Source of the DNA: Prostheceraeus crozeri
Taxonomy: Eukaryota; Platyhelminthes; Polycladida; Euryleptidae
DNA: 64,000 nucleotides
Assembly (NCBI GenBank): GCA_907163375.1
Contig: CAJQUW010002986.1
Span: forward strand, 252,001-316,000
Direction: 5' to 3'
Part shown: piece by piece, positions 15,001-27,000 of the stretch
How positions within the stretch are numbered: the first letter of the stretch is position 1
How the letters are laid out: the number at the start of each line of letters is the position of its first letter
The notes under the pieces: generated by a model
Seen by the model: only the letters and a program-made list of their open reading frames with translations
Database searches by the model: none
What the model was told of the DNA's origin: nothing
Program-made: the position numbers and the translations under genes

Positions 15001-18000
15001 AGTGCCGATGAGCGGCTCAAAGAATATCGTGATGCTCGTGTCGTTGTTCACCACGATTCCACTATTCTATGGGTTCCGCAAGCCTTATTCAAGAGTACGT
15101 GCTCCGTGGAAATTACATACTTTCCATTTGATACCCAAGTAAGTAACAGCATGAATGGTTGGTCAATAATATGCGATGAAAAATATTTATTGAGGTTTAT
15201 TGAGGTCATTATTTAGGTCGGGCAAGTAATACCGGTAGTTATTGCACAGTACGCTAAGTCGGCGCGAAGCGCGAGACTTAGCGTACTGTGCAATAACTAA
15301 CTTATTCCACGAGAACGCAATTGTAGAGGCGCACGCATCTTCATACTTTCATACATACTACATTGTTAAAGTTGGGGAAATACTAACGGCGAAAGTGTCT
15401 CTCCATCAATAGTCTCTCCTCACTCAAACATTTTAAAATTGCGTAATGCGGTGCTAAGTGGAAAAGAGAAAACTCTCTGTTAGGGCATCCCTGACATGGT
15501 CACAGACCGACGATAAAAGAGCAACAGAACCACAGAAAATCAATAATTGCGTAATGTCTTATGAATCGAGCTGGAAAATGATGCTTTTAAGACACGTGTT
15601 GTCTTCCACGCGTTATCTCCCTTCACCCTCGTCTAATTATGTCAAAAATTTGTATCAATTGAAAGGCTTTTTCAAATATAAGTTGTATCAATTATATAAA
15701 TCGCTTCTATTCATTTGGAATAGAAAATAACTTGAAAAACTTGATGTTGGTCTTCGTTTAAATTGATAGTTGCACCGATCTACTCCAACAACCAACTAGC
15801 ATAACATTGGACTATTCAAATGATACAATGATTCGAACATTCATTTCTGTTTCTACTTCAGCGAACGGCGAACATAAAATCCTTAGGCTATTCAAATACT
15901 GCATTGATTCGAATGGCACACATTGATTTCTTTTGCTTTTTTATGGCTTGATTTGCACTGTGTTTATTCAGTTATATTTCATAAATATATTTGGGTCAAA
16001 CGGCAGTCGTTTGAGATACTTATTGGAGTGTTAATTTCAACATCCTTATAAAACCAACCAGATCACTTGATTATTTATAAGCAGTGGCCACTTGATTATT
16101 GCCACTTACTTGAAGCCCGCATTTATTGACTAACGCGAGTATTCTCCGTAACTTGTTCAGTGTCTTGACAGAAAGAATTTCATTGAGAAAACACAGATAA
16201 CGTCCCTCTTTGTAGAAATTGCGTAATGAAACTTGTGAGACGGACAACCTGTTTGATTGTAGACGAGGAAATTATTAGATAAGAGAAACCTGGGCTCTGG
16301 TCAATTGCAGACATTATGGAGTCTGAAATGTAACATTGCGCAACGTGAAAAGGGAAATCTGGATTTTCATACTATTCATACAACTTGTCATCCAACGCTA
16401 TAAAGAGATGATCAATTTACATCGATGAAAGGATAACTAACCGAGATTTTAGTTGTCGCACGGTGTGGTCACTTATTCCCTTCTCGTGGAATAAGAAATG
16501 ATATTCAGTGCGTGTTTCTGAATACGTCTGAAGACCGTCGGTGACGGCTGAAAGGCCTTGCCAATTCAAAATAAAGACATAACATCAATCAGAAGGACTT
16601 TTCTCCATATTTCCTAATTATGACAAGTCCTTTATTCGACGAAATTGCTAATAATTGATGTGCAACGATTCTTAATGATCTAATATTCCAAATGGTTCTG
16701 AAACTACAAAGTAATTCAGGATAACACCGTCCTTAAGGAAAGTCTCGGCAACATATTTTAAACGTCTTTCCCACATCTATGACATGCCACAATTTAAGCC
16801 AGAAAACCAATTGCCTTTTACAGTTTGCTAGGATCGGCTTGATTTTTCTTTATGCAAGCCTTATAACAAGCGATTGACTTTCCCTCGAAGATTTCGGTTA
16901 GGACACAAATGTGTGCAGTTGTACATCGAAGAAAATTCCTGCATTATAAAGTATTTTTCCAAATTTGTATGTAAATGTTTTATGAAAACTTAAAGGTGAA
17001 TGTTTCATCCGATTCAAAGCAACACGCGAATATGCAAAATTAATGCACGATGCTTTACATGTTCAATTCACAACGCAGCCCCTACATACAGAGTGCGACA
17101 ACTTTAAGAAAGTGCAGAAACTTTCTTAGCGAGTTTCAGTATCATCAGAAAGACGACATTGCGACGAGTTGCGACGTGTCGGAAAACGATGATTCTTAGA
17201 CAAAATATTTCAGAAATCATGACATTAGCTCGTCAACAAATAAGTGTCAGATCCGACCTCTGTTACTATCGATTATTCTTTGCGGCAGTGAAGCATAGAC
17301 CCCTAGCAAATAAAGTCGCAGAGAACTGAGGCTTTGAGACGTTCTGCCGGCATAGAGTGGATTGCAAGAAAAACGAATATCTATGTTCTGGAGAAGGTTG
17401 GATGGCCAGAGAGCTCCATCAGCAACTCACTTATTCTGGTCATCTTGTAAGAAGAGGAAAGGAAATCTGAAGAAATTGATCATGAATCCCGGCAGAAAAC
17501 TGGCACAGTGGAACGCACTCCGCAATTTCACCGACATCGGCTTAGTGAATGAGGCACAGACAATGATGGATCGGCCAGATGAGTGGCCGACTCAAGAATG
17601 GGATCGACCATACCCTGACAGACTAAAGGTTCATTCACACCGGACGCGGCGCGGTCCTGCGTGTCTCTGTGTGAACAACCTCACTCTCTGTGTGCCATGA
17701 CCCGATCTCTAGTATTGACTCCTAAATCTAGAGCTATTTAAGCATTGAATTCCTTGGCAGCTTTACACGGAGCGTGTGGCCCACAAGCACTAGTCAGTGT
17801 ACCAGTCGGGATGGCCCAAACTAACTAAAAATATCTAGAGTAGCTAACAGCCTAAAGGACTGCGCAACGGACTTCTCTGAGTTCATCAGCCTTGACTTCG
17901 CCATGCGGCTGAGAATCATAATAGGAACACACAGCACGAGATTGACTAGGGATACAAACAAGACTGTAATACTTACTAGATGTTCCTCTACTTAATATTT

Positions 18001-21000
18001 CACAACCTAATTACAAAAAAATCCGTAAACCAAGAAAGTTGATGACGAGCTTTTGTCTTTTACGCATGAACGTGGCAGTGATTGTGCAAAACGAGGTATG
18101 GCAGGAAACATGCTTTACGTATAATTGGGGTTACGTATAACAGGGTATCATTTTACCGCAATTTTGTGATGCATGTAATTCATATACAAGTCACATTTTT
18201 ACAGTCTGCAATGCCTTGCAGTGATATGAAGCTAATATAACTCCATATCTGCACAATTATTGAGGTTTTGTGGATAATTGATGCGAATGCTGACATGCAT
18301 TCATTTGAACATTTGTATACAGACATTCAATAAACTAGGTCAGTTAGTAGCCACATGTTTACTTCCTGTCTCATGTCGACAAAAGCTAGACCTATTAAAT
18401 ATGAGCATTTGTCGCGAAAAGATTTACAAAACCAATCTTAGGAAAAGTCAGCGAATTAAGAGCTTATCATTCGCAATTCCTGTTCTTTTCTTATCACTCG
18501 GTAGTAATACCTGCTTCTTGTTCAAATATTGACAGAGGATATTATAGATTAAATCCTTAATAAGTTTCAAAGTAATCACCTGAATCGTTTAGTTTTACAA
18601 GAAATCAAATATTTGCTTGTAACAACTACTTGTAGACTTTCAAATTTTGTGACAATCTCATTAATGAAAAGAGGAAGTGATCGTTGGATCCTTATGACCT
18701 CAATTATTACTATCACAGTCATGCCGCTGCCCTTCATCATTGATTATATTTTAGCTTATTGAACCAATTAGAATTTTGACGTTCAGACTTCAGTCTGTCT
18801 GAAGTTCAATGACTCATGAATTTAGATTTAAGGCAAAAATAATGATGTAAAGTATATTGAATTAACTCGTGAACTTGACAGTTTAAAATACTTTAAAGAG
18901 CGAATCATTTCTTTTTGCAAAAATGCAACAAATATTGAGCATCTCTCATCATTTCAACCTGTATTGCACCAACACTATCGTCTATATGAAATTAGGAGGA
19001 CGACTACATTTCCAATGCATGCGAAAACATCCTATAGTGAGCAATCCAATATTTCCCCTGGTGTGTCTGACCTGAAATATATAAGTCAAAATTTGCTTGA
19101 AAAGTGAGTTACAGAGCTACCGAAATTCGCATTTTGTCCACATTTCCAGGCTTCATTTTGTTTTTTAAGCATGAGCACGGCAGTGATTATGGAAAATTAC
19201 TGTGAAGATGCAAGATGACGAAAGAGACTTCAGCCATTAACATGATCACATTTTTTCCTTTGGCTCTCATGGTCAAAATTGGTAGGACTCCGTGCATATA
19301 AAAAATTAACTCTACAATAAAGAACGAACTTTTCCGATAAAATGTTCTGTTCTTTAATAAATGTCTCTTTCACTTTTCAAATATACGAGCACGCTTCTTA
19401 CATAGATTAAATCCATTATTTAATAGGAGGCATAATCATCTTCATCGCTTGGTTTTACGAAAAATCAAACATTTACTTGTAACAACAATTATCAGACGAT
19501 TATTTCCTGTCTGCTAAACGAGTAAACCTTGGGACAATCTCCTTTAAATGGAATACAATTTTCCCTTGAATATAATATTCCCAATCTACGTCAGCTTCAT
19601 TTGTATTAGGAGACAATCGCTGGTTGTATTCTATTCACATCGCATTGATTAGCAATAGTCTTCATTCTTCTTTCAATTCTTATTCTCAATAGTTGCACTT
19701 CCTCCTTGATTTGAATTTTATTGATTTCTCAAAGATACTCTCTGCAAAATGCTGTCGAGTGCACACTTTGATACTTATCAATTTTAATGTCTAACTCAAT
19801 AAGTGATTTAGCATGTGAACTCATCTTGAAAAAGATTTCCTGAACATTTTTGACTTAAATTTAAACACAACAGACTAAAGCAATTGAATTGAGTAAATAT
19901 AGACAATCGATAGACAACCCGCTATGGCCAAACACTCCAGCTATAGCAAATACAGATGTTGCGATTCAACCAGAGCACTGTGCTACCCCCAGAGCTGCAT
20001 AGAAAATGAAGACGGATCCAACACAGACGAAGTCCAACAACTTAGCTAAGTTTCTTACTTTGATGGCTCATGAGCTAAAATGAACCTAAGGAGAGCATCA
20101 TTTTCTGTCTATATATTTATGTCTTCACTCTATTCATTTAGGCTACGCATTAATTTTTGTTGTAACTGGTTTAATTACATGATATATTAATAAATGAATT
20201 GATTATAATAAATAATAATAAAATTATAATAAAAATAAATAAAATGAAACTTATAAATTAATAGTAAATTTTAGTACATGTAAAATGAACATTAGAAAAT
20301 AATAAATTGTGATTAAATGCTAATTACCTACACATATTGTCACTATTAGATCAAAGATAATAAAATCAAGACATTATTTGATCATTTTCAATTGCATGAT
20401 CATGAAGTCATGAAGAATGCTCTGTACTTTCAAGAAGTCTACTCTAATCATCCTTTTATTTAAAACCTGAGATTTCTTTAGAAAAGGTACTGCATGTGCT
20501 CCAACCGTTAAGGTGACATCGGGGATGTAATCGAGTTCAGGATATTAAAACCGTGACTGTCTCGAGCATTTCTGAATCACTGCCAGTCAAAACTCATTGG
20601 AGTTACATTTCTCTCCGACCATTGATTTTCCATTAAATGTGACAATAAATGAAGAACAATGACAATTTTATTTCTACTCTTTATGTTGTGATATGTAGGC
20701 CTACATATTGGAGACAAAGCTAAGTCAGTCGACAAACAAAATCAGACATTTTTGTCGCATTAACTTCACGATAGAAAATAACACACTTGAAAACAGCCGG
20801 AACTACAGCGCTTTGAGTTGTGAAAAGTTGTGAGTTCTACTGATAGTATAGAACTGTAGCCTTCGACAAACTCCAATTAAGTTCCCATTATTGCCATTGA
20901 CGTTATAAACTTGAATGTTTGAACTATTTCACAATGAATTTATACCATATAGAAATGATATCGTAGTATGACAAGCTAAGCAATCCATTTTTGTGGAGCA

Positions 21001-24000
21001 GTCATTTGATAATTTAAGTATTCAGCCCATCGATAGGGACACCGAACTTTTGACAAGTTCATCTGCTTGTTCTTTCAAAATCTATTGTTGTTGATAGGAT
21101 TTAGTCTACACAAATTCCCCTCCCTTGTCCTTAAGTCACAAAATATCCCTTTCTATATGAAATCCTGTTCATGCGGAAACCATTGAGACTCTAAAGTTTA
21201 AATCAAAATTCTCCAGCCGGTATATTCGAGTCAGAATGAACTGGGACGACAACCCTCTCGGGATGTTTAAACTCAAGCCTTCAAAAATAGCTTATTTTTG
21301 TCAACGCTTAAATGAACATCTTTCAACAATAAAATATCTGCCTTAATAGTGAATTCAAATTCTATTACTGAAACATTTTGATAAATTTTTAATTTCCTGA
21401 ATCTGAGTTTCTGAAAATTGTTGTCATTAAACACGGGTTTTCCATTATCATGTCGTATTTAATGTTCCTTCTTCTCTTGAGTACAATCATTGGTTTGCTT
21501 AGAGGTTTAGTCAAGCTTTAGAGTACAGAGAACATAAGATCTGAATTTAAATGCACTCTTAATCGTCTCGTTGAACGAATAAAGACTATTTAACAACAAT
21601 ATTCTTTCTCAAGGAGATTGATTTTTGAATGTTAGCCCTTCTTGCTGATATCGATAGATGCGATTTTTTTCCAATTCCAACTGTGGGTTGTTGCGTTCGA
21701 TCCTAATGCGGTTGAGGCAATAAGTGCTGCTGAAAGCTTATTAAAAGTTCATCTCTAAATTACTTCTTATAGTTTTTGTAGAATCATTCCCTAGTGATAG
21801 GTAATGCAATCAATCAACCAGCTACAAACCTCGTCGCGATCGTTTATTATAGTAAATTTTTTAATACATGTACAAATTCGTATGCCAGTCGTCCAATAGT
21901 GGCAACCAAACTGTACACATGTATATTGGCACTGCCTAAAGAAGCAGTGCAAAACATCTGCGTGCATGTAACTAATACGTTGGGATTTGACATATATCTT
22001 TCTTATAGAACGTTATGATTTCTTGCAAAAATGTGACACTTGCACTTGCAAAAATTGCAGTCAGACATCAGCACCTCGACTGTCTCCAAAATCATGAAAC
22101 ATCATACATTCAACTGCATCATACAATAAAATCAATTACCCGACGCTGATCTTTTTCCCATCCATATACCATCATTATATAAATGCAACATCCTTTGATT
22201 AAAATTTAAACTATTAGGGCATGCATATATCTCAGAGTACATGATAAAAACCAGTCCTACCGACCTATCGCATATCGGAGTGTGAGCCCGGTGTTTACAC
22301 CACCAAGACCGGGAATGGGTAAATATGAATTAGGACATGTTATCATTAGCACTAACCTCAAATGGCTGCTGATCCTTTAGGTCTGTTATTGATTCCTATT
22401 CCGTTATCTCGAATTTTTGGATTGGTACCAAATCCTGGAAAGGTAGAATAAAAATAAATAGTTTGGCGATAAAGCCTACCAAAAGAATAACAATGACACG
22501 TACAGCGAAAGTGATCACATGGGTATCAATAATTCACTTGAGTTGTTGCTTGAGTGATTGGCTACTTCTTGTCTCAAATGATGAACTGGATTTTCCGTGT
22601 ATGTCGAACATCGCAGGGGAGATCAAGGTTGCTTTGGCAAGGACTGGTTTCTTCTCGTATCCGGATAGTCATATTGAGAACTCAAAATAAAATTTCATCG
22701 TATACAGAGTCTATTTTCTATAAAAGCACACAATTTCCTCTTTTATAATTTTCCATTTAATCTCTCTACTTAAGTTGTTTTCGATTATTTGTAGTATGAT
22801 ACATACATTTTCTTGCATTACTGTTCATTGTTTGCATCATTGTTTCACTTCATTATTGTTTCTTTTGAGTTTTTATCACTTTTGACTCGCAATGTCTCCT
22901 ATCCAATTTTGGGCGTGATCAAGACGAGATAGGCGAACGTCGTCATTTGTGTTTTTATAGAAAATAGACGCAGTATCCGATGAAATTTTATTTTGATTTC
23001 TCAATCAAGGTTGCTTTCTTGGCTAATTTGGCATTAGCTTGTAGAGGTCTGCGTTTGCGACATCGTGTCGCGTTCTTGTCTATGTTGAATTCAATGTATG
23101 TTTTACTTTCGTGTTGAAAGTGCTTCATGGTTGAATTTTAGTTTTAGACAATAAGATAGCTGAACCTGTTCTACATAAAGTCAATCTATGTAGAATCCAC
23201 TTTTGCCACGACAATGAAAGATGAATAAGCAGATTGCTTTCCACTTCATTAGTTACCAAAATGCCACGTAAAATTTGATTGTAAATCAATTCAGGAAAAC
23301 GAGTGTACTGATAAATTATCAGAAAGGTAAATTAGAAACCTACTTTTACGTGAAGATGTAGCCCATGGAACTGTTAACAGATATCCCTGACTGTAACATC
23401 GAACCGGTTATTAACAGTATATCACACTTCCCTGCTGATATACAGTTGTTCTCAAAATGTGGATAAAACCTTTGCTAAGCAATCATTGAAAATTCGCTAT
23501 TAGTAGTACGAGCCACAGAATTAAATATTTTGTTTATCTGCTTCGGTTTGCTAGAAGTGTGATTAATACGAAATTGACGGCACATCGAGGAACCTATCAA
23601 GTGGGCAAAAAGGAATTCCTAATATCTTACAGAGATAGGAAAAAAGTCGTGCGTCGCTTGCGGATTAATGTGAGTTCCAGCAAAGTGCTTCGATTGCCGA
23701 AATTCCTTCAGATTCGAAGAATTCAGATCATTGCGCAAAAGTTTTCTCCATAATGTCGGCCCTTCCGATCATTATTAGAAAAGTAGCAGGCGTATGAAAA
23801 TTAGTTCACTTGATGTTTTCACATCCTCTCCTCGGCACTGCATAGTGCATACACTGAATCGAATTTTAACCAGACGATGTGTGTTTTGGTGTGTGCGAAG
23901 TGATCTCATAGCACACATCTCTCACTGGCTCTGGTGTCCTCTGCTGACAGGTTATTGTTTGCCATTTCCAATTGCAAGCGATACACGAATTATACATTCG

Positions 24001-27000
24001 AGAAGGAGCAACTTGTCTAATTCTGTGATGTGCCATTTCGATATTAAGGCTACATATAACCGTTCCTTTCTAGGAAACCGAAGCGCGCGCAGATGAATCT
24101 AATTCTGTGATACGAGCCGTATGTGCAAGACATCAGTTGTTCTCATGGCAAGCTCGTGTTAAGGCCACTTTCAAGCTTTGAGTTCTATTTTTGAATCGAG
24201 CACCAAATTTCTGGACCCAACCCCCCTCGCGTTGACTTTTAGTCCGAGTCTGTTTTGAAAATTCATGAAGCCCAAATACACTCGTCTGAAATGTAAGCTA
24301 TTGTATCAGTTTCAGATGTATTGTCCAATGACGAATGAGGGATGCTGGAATTGACTTGCTTTCCGTTTAATTTTAGAATGAGTTAGCTCCTTCATAATTC
24401 CTTAATTAATTGCTTTGAATCGAGCACCACCTAATGAAACCGAAATGATCACTATTGGCTTTACAAAATACACTTCGGGTTCGGGTTAACTAAGATGATT
24501 TAGGGATGCTATATAAAAAATGGATGACTTTTGCGATTTCTGAACAATTGTAGCAGACAAGTAATCTTATTTCAATGCACATGAACATATCAAGCCACAG
24601 ACGCCTGATCAATGAAACAAGTGAATGGTCAAGCGAAGGTAATATCAATACATATTTTAAAGCAACGAAATATCTTTTTGTAAACGCAATCTCATTTTGA
24701 AATATATGTGTCTTTGCAGGTATGTAATTTAGAGTTTGGCTCATGGACGTATGATATAACCCAGCTCGATATTCAATGGTGGAAAGATGTTTACACAAAC
24801 GCAACAAATCCCTACGTTGATTTTAGTAACTATGTTGTTAGTAATGAATGGCACACAGACGGAGAAGAAGAACTTGGTACTGGTGAAAATCGCACAAGAC
24901 AGATCAAATCAAGGAGGTTTTATCGCAATGTAACTCAGCGTGACAGTCTCGGACGGGATGTCTTGCGAAGCTATCCTGTGCTACAATACAGAGTGCGGTT
25001 GAAGCGGAATCCAAGTTTTTATGTTTCAATATTGGTTATTCCCTGTATCTTGTTGTCATGTCTGACTCTGGTTTTGTTTTGGCTTCCACCTGAAAGTCCT
25101 GCGAAGATGATGCTAGGTGAGTATTTCTTCTGGCAACAGATGTGAACCACAAGCAATGGAATCACATATCTCAGAGTGCCTTATTGTGTCTTCGGGCAAC
25201 ACTGGTAGCCGCCTGAGTCCTAAGAATATTACGGAAACAACTATCGGGAGGGAGGGGACCAGTGAAAGCGACTAGGCTACGTAATCGCTGAAAATTCACC
25301 GGAAAATCAAATCTTGTTAGTGCTTCAGAACATTAGCAAATTAAGTATGATGCATGTATATATCCTGAAAAAATATATCCTTAAATCCATCAAAAAATTT
25401 TTTAAATATCTTCAAGAATCAGTTGTATAGAACGATGAGTAGTTGCAGGGAGAAGGATATTTAAATCTCTCCGTGCCTACATTTTAAAATGTTTTTGACA
25501 AATCGCAATTAGACTGGGCCAGATTTATCCGATTTTGTTAGATTATTTGTTTTTAATGCGCTTGTTTTCTTATCATTACTTTTGTATGAAATATTTTTCC
25601 AGTTTCCTGTTGAATATTTATTAGATTTAATAGATTAATTATCTACAGATTTAATACTGCATATGCATGTAAGGTTCGAATTCTGTATTTTCCTCATATT
25701 CGTTTTGTAAGATTTTTGATCTAGCCTATATATGGTATAGTGGATGCCCCGAGGTCTTGATACGTTCATCCCCGTAGAATTATTGTGTCTCATACACCCT
25801 TAGCTGAAATGAGAGGAGTTAAATGGAGAAACTTGGCAAAAACGTATATTCCGGAGGGGGTTTGATGAGTCGATTACAGAACAGATTATAGGTCAGGTGA
25901 AGGAGAGGGTTCAGAAAGCGGAAAAAGCGATTATTGTCGCACGGCCTCGAAGATTCTTTAAAGTTACAGTGATTCAAAAAAAGCAAATTAGTTCAGGGGA
26001 CCAAAAATTCACCTTTTTATCTCACGCAATAACTATGAGAGAAAATTTGAATCACTTTTCAAATACAGTCAATATCAAAATTTGAGTCTATTACAGGTTA
26101 ATCACAAAATATTTCTGCAAAGTACGTCCATAAAATTATGAATGAAAGGGCCTACATTTCACAAATTTATGAAAAAAATCAAGACATCCATTAACTTTGC
26201 AGTCAAAGTGAATTTCTTATGTCATTTATAATTTTTTCTACAAATGTTTCATCGATGACATTCAATGGAGAGATTATATGATAGTCCTATTAACGATCTT
26301 TGCTATCAAGATCTTAGGCTACTGTCACGAAGCACAAATGGACAATCAAATATTACACTCATTCAGCAGCACTTGTTATGAGGGGTAGATTCCACCAAAG
26401 CCATTAGGGCAGACATTTCTTAGAGTTAGAACCCTCATTCGACTTCCTGTCAACTGATGTAGACAATATAATTTGAAAAACAAAGACAAGGTCAATTAAG
26501 AACAATGAAATTAAATAAACGATAGGTCAAATTGCCATGCAAAAGATCTGCGGCTGGTAGGATTCGAACTTGCAACCAAGGTTAACTAGACCTGTGCTCT
26601 AACCAACTGAGATACGAGCCACTTACGCGACTCTGTCAATTGGCAGGATCAAACCCTCACCACCACACATCAGTTGTCAAGGCAATAATAATCAATGAAT
26701 AAATGGCACGTCAAAATTGTTACAATTGTGACAATGTAATTTAATATTGACCTTGTCTTCGTTCTATAAATTAAGCAATTAGGTCAATGGTGAACCAAAT
26801 TAATGTAGACAACGTGCACAGAATATCCAGAATCTCATCTTTTAAGAAACCCTAATAACTAGTATTTGCAGGTTTAGCAGGTATTTGCAGAATTACATAC
26901 TGTGGTAGGCTATGGACACATGAATTTTACTTTGGCCTTCGGTCTACATAAGTAGACAATAGGTGCTCTATAACATTTCATGAAGAATTGCTGATGATAT

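Larger units (their letters stand above)
15139..24719 (+). other. Receptor intron 4 (9.6 kb)
   Basis: Contains the GC-rich palindrome at 15236-15299, a pair of 15-bp inverted repeats (15301 and 16481) and a small TIR element at 17626-17681. From 17700 to 24719 no gene, RNA or mobile element was recognised; the sequence is AT-rich, with AT-only tracts near 20160-20300. Confidence 0.65.

Noticed and set aside
17362..17700. 112-codon frame in intron 4, possible LINE tail
   Set aside because: Another frame gives only a short string resembling a LINE tail (HLVRRGKEI); too little to assign, and the frame runs into the TIR element.
25668..25690. B-box-like ggttcgaatt, possible tRNA
   Set aside because: No A box or stems around it.
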